A program made the translations under genes and the position numbers. This document shows, one piece after another, positions 1 through 8,562 of a stretch of 64,000 nt of DNA (positions are counted from its first letter, which is position 1; each line of letters opens with the position of its first letter). The notes under the pieces were generated by a model, which saw only the letters and a program-made list of their open reading frames with translations, was not told the DNA's origin and did no database searches. The DNA comes from Clostridiales bacterium (lineage in GTDB: Bacteria; Bacillota; Clostridia; Saccharofermentanales; Saccharofermentanaceae). Location of the stretch: contig JAFZVE010000070.1 of NCBI GenBank assembly GCA_017617995.1, positions 60,433 through 124,432 on the forward strand. Reading direction: 5' to 3'.

Positions 1-1
1 C

Positions 2-727
2 GGCTTTAATGAGAAAGAGTGGTACATGACACTGAGCAAGACACTCTTCATGGAAGAACTTGTTGCGAAGCATTCTGCCATTATTGACCGCTATGATCCG
101 GATCACAATATCGGCTTGATCGTTGATGAGTGGGGCACCTGGTACGATGTAGAGGAAGGCACGAATCCGGGATTCCTCTACCAGCAGAATACGATCCGCG
201 ATGCACTTGTCGCTGCAATTAATCTCAATATTTTCAATAAGCACTGTGACCGTGTAAAGATGGCCAATATTGCCCAGCTTGTCAACGTCCTTCAGGCCGT
301 GATCCTGACGGAAGGTGAGAAGATGGTCAAGACGCCTACTTATCACGTTTTCAATATGTACAAGCACCACCAGGATGGTACCCTGATCGCAAGCCTCGTG
401 GACACGAAGACGATCGGACTTGAGGAGGAGTATCAGGTCCCGAATCTACATGAATCCTGCTCGAAGGATAAAGACGGGAAGTATCACATCACACTGGCCA
501 ATCTTTCTTCTTCCGAATCGTACGAGATCTGTGCCGATCTTCTCGGAAATGAGATAAGTTCAGCTAAGGCAGAGATCGTGACCGGCAAGATGGACGACAA
601 GAATACTTTTGATGAACCGAATAAGGTGATGGTCCGTACTTTTGAAGAAATGAGATCTGATGGGGACAAGATCGCTTTTTCGATCCCTGCTTGCAGCGTG
701 ATGCACATCGAGGTGGAGCTGAGATGA
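2..727 (+). CDS. Alpha-L-arabinofuranosidase, GH51 (5'-truncated)
   Basis: This is the C-terminal part of a GH51 alpha-L-arabinofuranosidase, which releases arabinose from arabinan or arabinoxylan oligosaccharides. The frame is open through the left edge of the window, so the ATG at 26 is internal and the gene is cut by the window rather than broken. The DEWGTWYD motif, about 46 residues into the visible part, matches the GH51 strand carrying the nucleophile Glu. The acid/base Glu would lie outside the window. The end of the barrel and a beta-sandwich tail follow. No signal peptide can be assessed; most clostridial GH51 enzymes are cytoplasmic. The stop overlaps the next start (ATGA), and the arabinose catabolic genes downstream fit the call. 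Confidence 0.88.
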   Translation, partial: GFNEKEWYMTLSKTLFMEELVAKHSAIIDRYDPDHNIGLIVDEWGTWYDVEEGTNPGFLYQQNTIRDALVAAINLNIFNKHCDRVKMANIAQLVNVLQAVILTEGEKMVKTPTYHVFNMYKHHQDGTLIASLVDTKTIGLEEEYQVPNLHESCSKDKDGKYHITLANLSSSESYEICADLLGNEISSAKAEIVTGKMDDKNTFDEPNKVMVRTFEEMRSDGDKIAFSIPACSVMHIEVELR

Positions 728-975
728 GTACGGCCAGACCGTGCCCGAGATGTCTGCTGTCCGAGATGGATGACGCTTCCGCAGAAGGACTGGTCCGACG
801 CGGTGTAGATGCGATCCTTCCGAAAGACAGAACAGAAGAAAAAGTTTATCAGGAACGGTTATCTATTTGCCGTTTCTGTGATAACTTATTAAGTGGAACG
901 TGTCTCTCCTGTGGTTGTTATGTAGAGATACGTGCCGCGATTAAAACGGGCCGATGCCCGGATAAAAAGTGGTGA
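724..975 (+). CDS. Small cysteine-rich protein (DUF6171-like)
   Basis: This 83-residue protein starts at ATG 724, inside the stop region of the GH51 gene (ATGA overlap), which indicates translational coupling. Its cysteines are arranged as CPRC near the N-terminus, then CRFC, CLSCGC and a final Cys, which suggests one or two zinc-binding knuckles. There is no signal peptide or membrane segment, so it should be cytoplasmic. It resembles a clostridial family of unknown function that I recall as DUF6171. Its position between an arabinofuranosidase and a sugar kinase may be simple operon hitch-hiking or a role in pentose metabolism. No function can be assigned. Confidence 0.75.
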   Translation: MSTARPCPRCLLSEMDDASAEGLVRRGVDAILPKDRTEEKVYQERLSICRFCDNLLSGTCLSCGCYVEIRAAIKTGRCPDKKW

Positions 976-985
976 GGTGAAAAAG

Positions 986-2578
986 ATGGATGCGAAGGTG
1001 TTAATCGAGGAAGGGAAAAGTGTACTGGGTATTGAATTCGGTTCGACCCGTATCAAGGCAGTACTGGTAGACGAGAAGGGTGATCCGATTGCCTCGGGAA
1101 GTCATGAATGGGAGAATGAACTTGCCGACGGTATCTGGACATACTCGGAAGAAGCGATCTGGAACGGTCTTTCCGATTGTTATTCCGATCTGAAGAAGAA
1201 TGTTAAGGAACAGTATGGAGTAACCATTACGAAGTTTGCGGCGATCGGTTTTTCAGCCATGATGCATGGTTATCTGCCTTTTGACGAGAATGACAAACTG
1301 CTGGTCCCTTTCCGTACGTGGAGAAATACGATTACGGCCGAGGCAGCCAGATTGCTGACTGAAGCACTGAATTTCAATATTCCGCAGAGATGGAGCATCT
1401 CACATCTTTATCAGGCGATCTTAAATGGTGAAGAGCATGTTCCCTCGATCCGTCACTTTACGACTCTTGCCGGATTTGTGCATTTCAAGCTCTCCGGACG
1501 CAAAGTACTGGGCGTGGGCGATGCTTCTGGTATGTTCCCGATCGATTCCAAGACCGGCACCTATGATGAAGCCATGCTGGACAAATTCTCCTCAATGATC
1601 GAAGAGAAGTCCTTCCCGTGGAATATCCGGGAGATCCTGCCGGAAGTGCTGAGTGCAGGCGAAAATGCAGGTGAGTTGACTGTGGAAGGCGCGAAACTTC
1701 TTGACGCCGAGGGGGATCTTCTTCCCGGAATTCCGATGTGCCCGCCGGAAGGTGATGCCGGCACGGGCATGGTTGCGACAAACTCTGTTCTCGTCGAGAC
1801 AGGTAACATCTCGGCCGGTACGTCTGTGTTTGCCATGATCGTTCTCAAGAACAGCCTCAAGAGCCTCCATACGGAGATCGATATGGTCACTACTCCGACC
1901 GGTGATCCGGTTGCGATGGTGCACTGCAATAACTGCACTTCCGATATCAACGCCTGGGTGAAACTTTTTGACGAAGTGGGGAAACTTATGGGCGTAGAAT
2001 TTGATCGTGGAGATCTGTTCTCGAAGATGTACGGTGTTGCTCTCGAAGGAGATAAGGACTGCGGTGGGCTTGTCTCTTACAATTATTTCTCTGGTGAACC
2101 GGTTACCGGTTTTTCGAAGGGCTGCCCGCTGTTCGTAAGATCCGCGGAGGATTCCTTCACACTTCCGAACTTTATGAGGATGCATCTTTATTCCGCGCTG
2201 GCTGCATTGAAGGTCGGACTTGATATCTTGACGGTTCAGGAGAATGTGACGGTCAAGAAGATGTACGGCCACGGCGGTTTCTTCAAGACACCGAAGGCCG
2301 GACAGACGATTGCCTCTGCCGCGATCGGATCTCCGGTATGTGTCATGGAGACAGCAGGCGAGGGCGGCGCTTGGGGTATCGCTCTTCTTGCACTCTATAT
2401 GTCAACTAAGAATGAAGGTCAGAGCCTCGCTTCTTATCTCGAAGATGTGATCTTTGCCGGATCTACAGGAACGGAACTTGTCGCTTCTAAGGAAGATATG
2501 GATGGATTTAATGCTTTCATGAAGAAGTATGTGGCCGGACTTTCTGTAGAACTGGCGGCCGTCCAGCGTCTGGGCTGA
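986..2578 (+). CDS. FGGY-family carbohydrate kinase (probable L-ribulokinase/xylulokinase type)
   Basis: This 530-residue protein has the two-lobed FGGY kinase fold. The N-terminal phosphate loop reads EFGSTRIKAV, and the C-terminal lobe carries glycine-rich ATP-site segments (GNISAGTS, YGHGGFF, AGEGGAWG). The ATG at 986 is chosen because GAGGTGAAAAAG lies just before it; an in-frame start at 932 would overlap the upstream gene by 44 bases. The next genes encode L-ribulose-5-phosphate 4-epimerase and an isomerase-like enzyme, so the best guess is phosphorylation of L-ribulose by a non-AraB enzyme, comparable to the AraK kinases of other Firmicutes. D-xylulose as substrate is not excluded. Confidence 0.82.
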   Translation: MDAKVLIEEGKSVLGIEFGSTRIKAVLVDEKGDPIASGSHEWENELADGIWTYSEEAIWNGLSDCYSDLKKNVKEQYGVTITKFAAIGFSAMMHGYLPFDENDKLLVPFRTWRNTITAEAARLLTEALNFNIPQRWSISHLYQAILNGEEHVPSIRHFTTLAGFVHFKLSGRKVLGVGDASGMFPIDSKTGTYDEAMLDKFSSMIEEKSFPWNIREILPEVLSAGENAGELTVEGAKLLDAEGDLLPGIPMCPPEGDAGTGMVATNSVLVETGNISAGTSVFAMIVLKNSLKSLHTEIDMVTTPTGDPVAMVHCNNCTSDINAWVKLFDEVGKLMGVEFDRGDLFSKMYGVALEGDKDCGGLVSYNYFSGEPVTGFSKGCPLFVRSAEDSFTLPNFMRMHLYSALAALKVGLDILTVQENVTVKKMYGHGGFFKTPKAGQTIASAAIGSPVCVMETAGEGGAWGIALLALYMSTKNEGQSLASYLEDVIFAGSTGTELVASKEDMDGFNAFMKKYVAGLSVELAAVQRLG

Positions 2579-2617
2579 TAATGGAATAAGAATCAAATAG
2601 AACTGCGAGGCAGATAT

Positions 2618-3310
2618 ATGTTAGAACAACTGAAAAAAGAAGTTTTCGAAGCGAATATGCTTCTTCCGAAGTACGGCCTGGTTACATTTACATGGGGGAA
2701 TGTCAGTGCGATCGATCGTGAGAGCGGACTTTTCGTCATCAAGCCGAGCGGCGTTCCATATGAGACTATGACTGCTGACGATATGGTGGTCATGGATCTT
2801 GAGGGAAACCGCGTAGAGGGAAAGTATAAACCGTCTTCGGATACACCTACACATCTGATTCTCTATAAGCGTTTTCCGAATATCGGAGGTGTCGTACATA
2901 CCCATTCTTCTTATGCCACATCCTGGGCACAGAGTGGAAGAAGCATCCCGTGTTACGGCACGACCCACGCAGACTATTTCTATGGTGCGATCCCGTGTGT
3001 GCGCTGCCTGACGAAAGAGGAGATCGAAGCGGATTATGAGACCAATACCGGTATCCTGATCGCGGATTCTTTCGAGAAGGAAAAGCTCGACTACGAAGCC
3101 GTTCCGGGCGTCCTTTGCAAGAACCACGGACCTTTCACCTGGGGTAAGGATGCACACGAAGCCGTTCACAATGCAGTGGTCCTCGAAGAGGTCGCGAAGA
3201 TGGCGTATAGAACCGAAGTCATCAACAAAGAAGTGCTCCCGGCACCGAGTGAACTTCAGGACAAACATTATTTTAGAAAACATGGAAAAAATGCTTATTA
3301 TGGTCAATAA
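2618..3310 (+). CDS. araD: L-ribulose-5-phosphate 4-epimerase
   Basis: This 230-residue class II aldolase-fold enzyme interconverts L-ribulose 5-phosphate and D-xylulose 5-phosphate, feeding arabinose into the pentose phosphate pathway. The length matches AraD (about 231). Visible signatures are the phosphate-site GNVSAID and KPSGVPY segments, the metal-binding HTHS motif near residue 96, and NHGPF near residue 171 with a third metal His. The start ATG at 2618 is preceded by GCGAGG. It lies 39 bases after the kinase gene in the same operon. The related fuculose-phosphate aldolases are less likely given the neighbours and the full AraD-type C-terminus. Confidence 0.93.
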   Translation: MLEQLKKEVFEANMLLPKYGLVTFTWGNVSAIDRESGLFVIKPSGVPYETMTADDMVVMDLEGNRVEGKYKPSSDTPTHLILYKRFPNIGGVVHTHSSYATSWAQSGRSIPCYGTTHADYFYGAIPCVRCLTKEEIEADYETNTGILIADSFEKEKLDYEAVPGVLCKNHGPFTWGKDAHEAVHNAVVLEEVAKMAYRTEVINKEVLPAPSELQDKHYFRKHGKNAYYGQ

Positions 3311-3323
3311 ACAATGCTATAAT
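3295..3323 (+). promoter_or_regulatory. Probable internal extended -10 promoter before isomerase gene
   Basis: TGCTATAAT lies at 3315-3323, a perfect -10 with the TGn extension. Only a weak -35 (TTATTA, 3295-3300) sits 17 bases upstream. It overlaps the end of araD and would give the isomerase gene extra transcription. Confidence 0.5.
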
Positions 3324-3352
3324 GGAATAACCAATTAAGGAGGATTAAAGAC

Positions 3353-4834
3353 ATGAACAACATTCCAGAAATTAAATTAGGTATCGTTGCTGTATCCCGT
3401 GACTGTTTCCCGATCGCGCTCTCCGAGAAGAGAAGAGCTGCTATCAAGGCCGCTTATAAGGGTGAACTTTATGAGTGCCCGGTAACAGTTGAGAACGAGC
3501 TCGATATGCTCAAGGCAGTGGAAGATGTTAAGAAGGCGGAGTGCAATGCACTGGTTGTTTTCCTCGGCAACTTCGGTCCTGAAACACCTGAAACCCTGAT
3601 TGCGAAGAATTTCGATGGTCCTTGCATGTTCGTGGCGGCAGCAGAAGGTGACGGAGACATGGTCAATGGCCGTGGCGACGCTTACTGTGGTATGCTCAAC
3701 TGCTCATACAACCTCGGTATGAGACATCTTGACGGATATATTCCTGAATATCCTGTCGGAACAGCTGAAGATATCGCTGCTATGATCGCTGATTTCGTAC
3801 CGATCGCTCGTGCGGTCATCGGTGTGAAGAACCTCAAGATCATCACATTCGGACCTCGTCCGCAGGACTTCTTCGCATGTAACGCTCCGATCAAGGGCCT
3901 CTATGAACTGGGCGTCGAGATCGAAGAGAACTCTGAGCTGGATCTTCTTGTTTCCTATAAGGAACACGAGAATGACCCGCGTATCCCGGAAGTCTGCGAA
4001 GACATGGCTAAGGAAATGGGCGAAGGCAAGTACTATCCTGAGATGAGCGCTCGTATGGCACAGTTCGAACTTACACTTCTCGACTGGGCTGAGAAGCACA
4101 AGGGTGCAAGAAAGTATGTCGCATTTGCCGATAAGTGCTGGCCGGCATTCCCGTCCCAGTTTGGTTTCGAGCCTTGCTACGTTAACAGCCGTCTGGCTTC
4201 CCGTGGTATCCCGGTATCCTGCGAAGTAGATATCTACGGCGCACTTTCCGAGTACATCGGTATCTGCCTCTCTAACGATGCTGTTACACTTCTCGACATC
4301 AACAACTCCGTACCGCAGTACATCTATGACGAAGATATCAAGGGCAAGTTCGATTACAAGCTCACCGATACATTCATGGGCTTCCACTGTGGTAACACAC
4401 CGTCCTGCAAGATGTGCTCCGATCGTGCGATCAAGTATCAGCTCATCCAGCACAGACTCCTTGAGCCGGCTGGTTCTGATCCGGATTTCACACGTGGTAC
4501 TCTCGAGGGCGACATCGCTGCTTCTCCGATCACATTCTATCGTCTGCAGTGCAACAGCGAGGGTGAACTTGTTTCTTACATCGCTGAAGGTGAGATCCTC
4601 CCGGTTAAGACACGTTCCTTCGGTGGTATCGCTATCTTCGCTATTAATGAGATGGCCAGATTCTATCGTCACGTTCTCATCCAGGGCAGATTCCCGCACC
4701 ACGGTGCTGTCGCATTCGGTCACTATGGCAAGCTGATGTTCGAGACATTTAAGCTCCTCGGCATCTGCCCGTGCAAGATCGGCTACAATAAGCCGGCCGG
4801 AGATCTCTACAAGACGGAGAATCCTTTTAACTGA
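3353..4834 (+). CDS. L-fucose/L-arabinose isomerase-family protein
   Basis: This 493-residue cytoplasmic protein resembles the FucI-related sugar isomerase family (COG2407 type), which interconverts aldoses and ketoses with a divalent metal. A GPRPQDFF segment near residue 167 and acidic and His positions in the second half are consistent with the family. No canonical AraA is visible, so this enzyme most likely supplies L-arabinose isomerisation for the linked kinase and AraD. That substrate is inferred from context only. A strong AAGGAGG precedes ATG 3353, and codon use is biased as in a highly expressed gene. A terminator follows. Confidence 0.75.
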   Translation: MNNIPEIKLGIVAVSRDCFPIALSEKRRAAIKAAYKGELYECPVTVENELDMLKAVEDVKKAECNALVVFLGNFGPETPETLIAKNFDGPCMFVAAAEGDGDMVNGRGDAYCGMLNCSYNLGMRHLDGYIPEYPVGTAEDIAAMIADFVPIARAVIGVKNLKIITFGPRPQDFFACNAPIKGLYELGVEIEENSELDLLVSYKEHENDPRIPEVCEDMAKEMGEGKYYPEMSARMAQFELTLLDWAEKHKGARKYVAFADKCWPAFPSQFGFEPCYVNSRLASRGIPVSCEVDIYGALSEYIGICLSNDAVTLLDINNSVPQYIYDEDIKGKFDYKLTDTFMGFHCGNTPSCKMCSDRAIKYQLIQHRLLEPAGSDPDFTRGTLEGDIAASPITFYRLQCNSEGELVSYIAEGEILPVKTRSFGGIAIFAINEMARFYRHVLIQGRFPHHGAVAFGHYGKLMFETFKLLGICPCKIGYNKPAGDLYKTENPFN

Positions 4835-4909
4835 GAACATCAAGAAACGAGTCATGAGTTCCTCTTCGGGGGCTTATGGGGTCGACACTAATCTTGAGCT
4901 TTAAGAAGA

Positions 4910-4951
4910 GACTGTCTTCGCACCGATAATGGTGCGGGGACAGTCCTTTTC
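4910..4951 (+). terminator. Rho-independent terminator of the arabinose operon
   Basis: A perfect GACTGTC/GACAGTC outer stem and CGCACC/GGTGCG inner stem enclose the loop GATAAT. The run CTTTTCTG follows. Confidence 0.85.
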
Positions 4952-4960
4952 TGTTATAAT
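4952..4960 (+). promoter_or_regulatory. Extended -10 promoter of the YesM/YesN-like pair
   Basis: TGTTATAAT is a consensus -10 with the TGn extension, immediately after the terminator of the previous operon. No good -35 is present. It is about 37 bases before the GTG start of the sensor kinase gene. Confidence 0.55.
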
Positions 4961-4996
4961 ATGAATTAAATTATTATAGAGATTGGCGAAACAGTC

Positions 4997-6763
4997 GTGA
5001 TCCGGAAACTCTTGACCAAATTTCTGAATAACCTGAAACTGCATAATAAGTTCGTTATTATGTATGTCTTCTGCGTTATCATTCCGCTTGTTCTGACAGA
5101 TGCGATCGTATTCTTCTCTATCTATGAGCAAGAATACAACAACAGGATGTATGAACTCGAGAATGTAGCTAACAAGTATATCTCAACGATCGAAAGTACG
5201 GTTGTCTATAACGCACGTATTGCCCGTGCGATCTGCGAAAATGAAGAACTGAATCACTTCCTCGACCAGCGCTTCGAGAGTAAGAGTGATTTCTTCATCA
5301 AGTATTATGACTTCGTCAGCAAATCTTTCTTCAAGTCTCTCGTTTCTGCTCGTTCGGATCAGGTCACGATCTTCGTGGATAACCCGTCGATTGCGGACAG
5401 TGTATACTTCAAGCACATGTACAAAGCGGCAAAAGGGGACTGGTATCAGGAGTTTAAGGAGATGGAACGCAATGATGCCCTGATCATCTTCTACGATGAG
5501 TCTGCTGATCCTCTGACGGAAAGAGTGAATACTTTCTACTATGTAAGAAAGATGCATCTTTATGACTCGACCTGCGATAAACTCCTTAGAATCGATATCA
5601 ATAGTTCAGAACTTCGAAGCCAGCTTCTGAGATTCTCTTCCGAATACCCGATGTACGTGTGTAACGGGAATTATGTGGTTTTTGCAAGATTTGGTGAAGA
5701 TGTTCAGAATATCGATATCGCTAAGGTGGAGAAGGAGCATAAGTTCGAAGTGCACAAAGTATACTCGGCTTTCGGCACTGATCTGGATATTTATGTGTTC
5801 AGTGACGAACTGCTGATCAGCTCGATCATCATGTCCAAGTTGTGGATCATACTTCTTCTGCTGGTCTTTACTCTGATCGTTCCGATCCTTCTCATGACGA
5901 CGATCGAGAAATCTCTTTCGTCGCGTATCCTGAAACTGGAGACGGCCTTTAACGGTGATCAGGCTGATAAGTTCCAGCCGATCTCGGCCGTGGAAGGAAA
6001 TGATGAGATCTCGACACTCATGGAGAACTATAACAACATCGTGTCAGTCAATCATAGTCTCATCAATACGCTGTATAAAGACAAGCTTCGGGAACAGGAG
6101 ACTGACCTTCTCCGTAAGAATGCCGAACTCCTGGCTCTTCAGAGTCAGATCAACCCGCATTTCCTTTTCAATTCGCTCGAGAGCATCCGCATGCACAGCA
6201 TCCTGAAAGGAGAGGAAGAAACGGCAGAAATGGTCGAAAAACTGGCAGTCATGACCAGACAGAATGTCGAGTGGGGGAATGATCTTGTTACGATCAAGAA
6301 GGAGTCCGAGTCGATAGAGGCTTATCTGTACCTGCAGAGCTATCGGTTCGGCGACCGTCTTTCTTTCCACATCGATGTCGAGAAAGACTGTGAAAATTAT
6401 CTGATACCGAAACTCACACTTGTTACCTTTGTCGAGAATGCTTGTGTACATGGGATCGAATCCAAATCATCGGCCGGCTGGATCTTCGTTCGGGTCTATA
6501 AGCAGGAAAATGATCTGTGTATGGAAGTAGAAGATACAGGCGGAGGAATGAGCGAAGAAGAAATAAAGTCGCTCCTTGACAGTATAGATGCAGTCAGCAT
6601 CGATGTGATCAAAGGGAAGAAACACGTCGGTATCCTTAATGCCTGCCTGAGGCTCAAGATTCATACGGATGAAAACGTAAGCTTCAGTATTGATAGCGAG
6701 GTGGGCGTCGGCGTGTGCGTCCTGATACGTATACCAAAGGATAAACTTCGTAAGAGCGAGTAA
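4997..6763 (+). CDS. Sensor histidine kinase, YesM/LytS-like
   Basis: This 588-residue membrane sensor has one hydrophobic segment at about 19-43, an extracytoplasmic region of roughly 230 residues, a second membrane segment at about 277-303, a HAMP-like linker, and a His_kinase domain with phosphoacceptor H388 in INPHFLFNSLE. The ATPase domain carries VENACVHG, EDTGGGMS and GILNACLR motifs. This is the architecture of YesM-type kinases that sense extracellular oligosaccharides or their binding proteins. The GTG at 4997 is used because the hydrophobic N-terminus follows directly; the ribosome site is weak. The response regulator gene starts 16 bases downstream and importer genes follow, so it probably controls them. 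Confidence 0.92.
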   Translation: MIRKLLTKFLNNLKLHNKFVIMYVFCVIIPLVLTDAIVFFSIYEQEYNNRMYELENVANKYISTIESTVVYNARIARAICENEELNHFLDQRFESKSDFFIKYYDFVSKSFFKSLVSARSDQVTIFVDNPSIADSVYFKHMYKAAKGDWYQEFKEMERNDALIIFYDESADPLTERVNTFYYVRKMHLYDSTCDKLLRIDINSSELRSQLLRFSSEYPMYVCNGNYVVFARFGEDVQNIDIAKVEKEHKFEVHKVYSAFGTDLDIYVFSDELLISSIIMSKLWIILLLLVFTLIVPILLMTTIEKSLSSRILKLETAFNGDQADKFQPISAVEGNDEISTLMENYNNIVSVNHSLINTLYKDKLREQETDLLRKNAELLALQSQINPHFLFNSLESIRMHSILKGEEETAEMVEKLAVMTRQNVEWGNDLVTIKKESESIEAYLYLQSYRFGDRLSFHIDVEKDCENYLIPKLTLVTFVENACVHGIESKSSAGWIFVRVYKQENDLCMEVEDTGGGMSEEEIKSLLDSIDAVSIDVIKGKKHVGILNACLRLKIHTDENVSFSIDSEVGVGVCVLIRIPKDKLRKSE

Positions 6764-6779
6764 AGAAAGGGGTAATACC

Positions 6780-8378
6780 ATGTTAAAAGTCATGATCGTT
6801 GACGATGAACCCTATATCCTTCAGGGACTGCAGTTTCTCATCGATTGGAACAGTGAAGGTTTCGAGATCGATGCCCTGATGAGTAACGGCAAAGATGCAC
6901 TGGAGTATCTCTCCGGGCATAAGATCGATCTGATTATCTCGGATATTCAGATGCCTGTCATGAACGGACTGGACCTGCTTGAAGAGATCAACCGTCAGAA
7001 TCTGTCTGAAGCAAAGTTTATCCTGCTTACCGGATATGACGAGTTCTCTTATGTTCAGCGTGCGATCCGTAATAACTGTATGGATTACATTCTGAAACCC
7101 GTAAGTAAAGAAGATCTTCTGGATATTCTCCGGCGTGTGGCGAATCTGAACAAAGAGAAAGAGAAGGACAGATTGAGCCAGAGAAGCATGGAGGACGCTT
7201 TTCTCGCGACGAATCTGATGTCGATCATCAAAGGAAAGTTCGACGACACGAATATCGATTATGTGACGAATCATCTGCAGCTCACTGGCGGGATCCGTTT
7301 CGTGGATATCGAGATGGTGACCGAGACCGGTTCGGATGAAGAAGACGATTATGATCTGCGTATGCTGCAAAAGCAGATGTTTCTCGCCTGCAAGGAGATC
7401 CTCAAAGAAAACGCCAGTCATTTTATCTTTGATGTTTCTTATGATAAGGATAATTATGACGTCGGTTTCATCTATTGTGAGAATATGGCTACGAGAAGAG
7501 ATATGACGGAGAGGGAATTCTTCGAGATGTTCATCAAGAAACTGGAAGTGCTTTTCCCGAAGCCGGTGCGTATCATGTGCGGCAAGACCGTACAGGATGT
7601 AGCCTCACTTTCCAAGTCATACAGTTCATGCATAAGGATCAGCAGTATTATCGGCTTCCATATGCAGAAGAACTTGTATTTCTATGAAGAGGATATCCAG
7701 TTCGGCCAGAGCGGAATTGTACTGTGTAAGAGTAGTCTCGATGAGGTTATCTCTTCTATCCAGTCGAATAATGAAGAAGCCATCCGCAAAGCCGTGTCCG
7801 AACTCTATGAGGAGATGAATTCGACCGGAGCGAACAGCCACGTCATCGACCTGAATATCAACTATCTACTGTTCCAGCTGATCCACTTGGCCTCCGAGCA
7901 GGATGACAATATCAATCAGGAAGAAGTGATCCAGTATATTTCCGAGAAGTCTTTCGAGGATTCTTTTAAGCGTGGTTCGCGCCAGCACATGGAGAGATTT
8001 GCCATCGAATACGCCGAGTATCTTAGTGGCCTGAGGAAGAATGTCTCCCGAGGGATCCTGGCCAGCATCGAAGCGGAGATCCGTGATCACTATGCCGAGA
8101 ACATCAGTCTTCGGAATCTGGGGGAGAAGTACTTCATCAACAGTTCTTATCTCGGACAGATCTTCCGGAAGAAATATAAGCAGTCATTCAAAGATTACCT
8201 GACAACTTATAGAATCAATGAAGCTGCCAGACAATTGGTGAATACAAACAAGAAGATCAATCAAATTGCGGCTGACGTCGGATACAAGGATTGTGACTAT
8301 TTCATCCGAAAGTTTATTGAAACAATAGGTTGTACCCCGTCAAAGTATAGGAAGACGCATGCAATGTCAAAAGAATAA
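6780..8378 (+). CDS. Response regulator, YesN-like, with AraC-type DNA-binding domain
   Basis: This 532-residue protein has a receiver domain at about 1-120 with the acidic pocket at D8-D9, phosphoacceptor D55 (LIISD) and a conserved LKP turn. A long central region follows, and an AraC/XylS double helix-turn-helix lies at about 430-528 (ISLRNLGEKY; NQIAADVGYKD). Such regulators activate adjacent sugar-transport operons after phosphorylation by their YesM partner. AGAAAGGGG precedes ATG 6780. It is co-transcribed with the kinase and sits directly upstream of the solute-binding-protein gene, its most likely target. Confidence 0.93.
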   Translation: MLKVMIVDDEPYILQGLQFLIDWNSEGFEIDALMSNGKDALEYLSGHKIDLIISDIQMPVMNGLDLLEEINRQNLSEAKFILLTGYDEFSYVQRAIRNNCMDYILKPVSKEDLLDILRRVANLNKEKEKDRLSQRSMEDAFLATNLMSIIKGKFDDTNIDYVTNHLQLTGGIRFVDIEMVTETGSDEEDDYDLRMLQKQMFLACKEILKENASHFIFDVSYDKDNYDVGFIYCENMATRRDMTEREFFEMFIKKLEVLFPKPVRIMCGKTVQDVASLSKSYSSCIRISSIIGFHMQKNLYFYEEDIQFGQSGIVLCKSSLDEVISSIQSNNEEAIRKAVSELYEEMNSTGANSHVIDLNINYLLFQLIHLASEQDDNINQEEVIQYISEKSFEDSFKRGSRQHMERFAIEYAEYLSGLRKNVSRGILASIEAEIRDHYAENISLRNLGEKYFINSSYLGQIFRKKYKQSFKDYLTTYRINEAARQLVNTNKKINQIAADVGYKDCDYFIRKFIETIGCTPSKYRKTHAMSKE

Positions 8379-8526
8379 TACCCTTTAATATCAAGACAAA
8401 TAGCATAAACGTTTCGTTATTTCGCCTTCATTTTGTTGTGAAAGATACCTAGACTTTTTCATGAATTGATTAAGAGTTTCTCGGGTTGTTTGAAATACTA
8501 TTGAAACCTAAAATTAAAACAGAATA

Positions 8527-8542
8527 AGTTGCTCAAGCAACT
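8527..8542 (+). promoter_or_regulatory. Small hairpin just upstream of the ribosome site
   Basis: AGTTGC-TCAA-GCAACT forms a six-pair hairpin 9 bases before the GGAGG of the binding-protein gene. It may stabilise the 5' end of the mRNA. No convincing sigma-A promoter could be picked in 8379-8562. Confidence 0.35.
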
Positions 8543-8562
8543 AATTTGAAGGAGGTTACATA

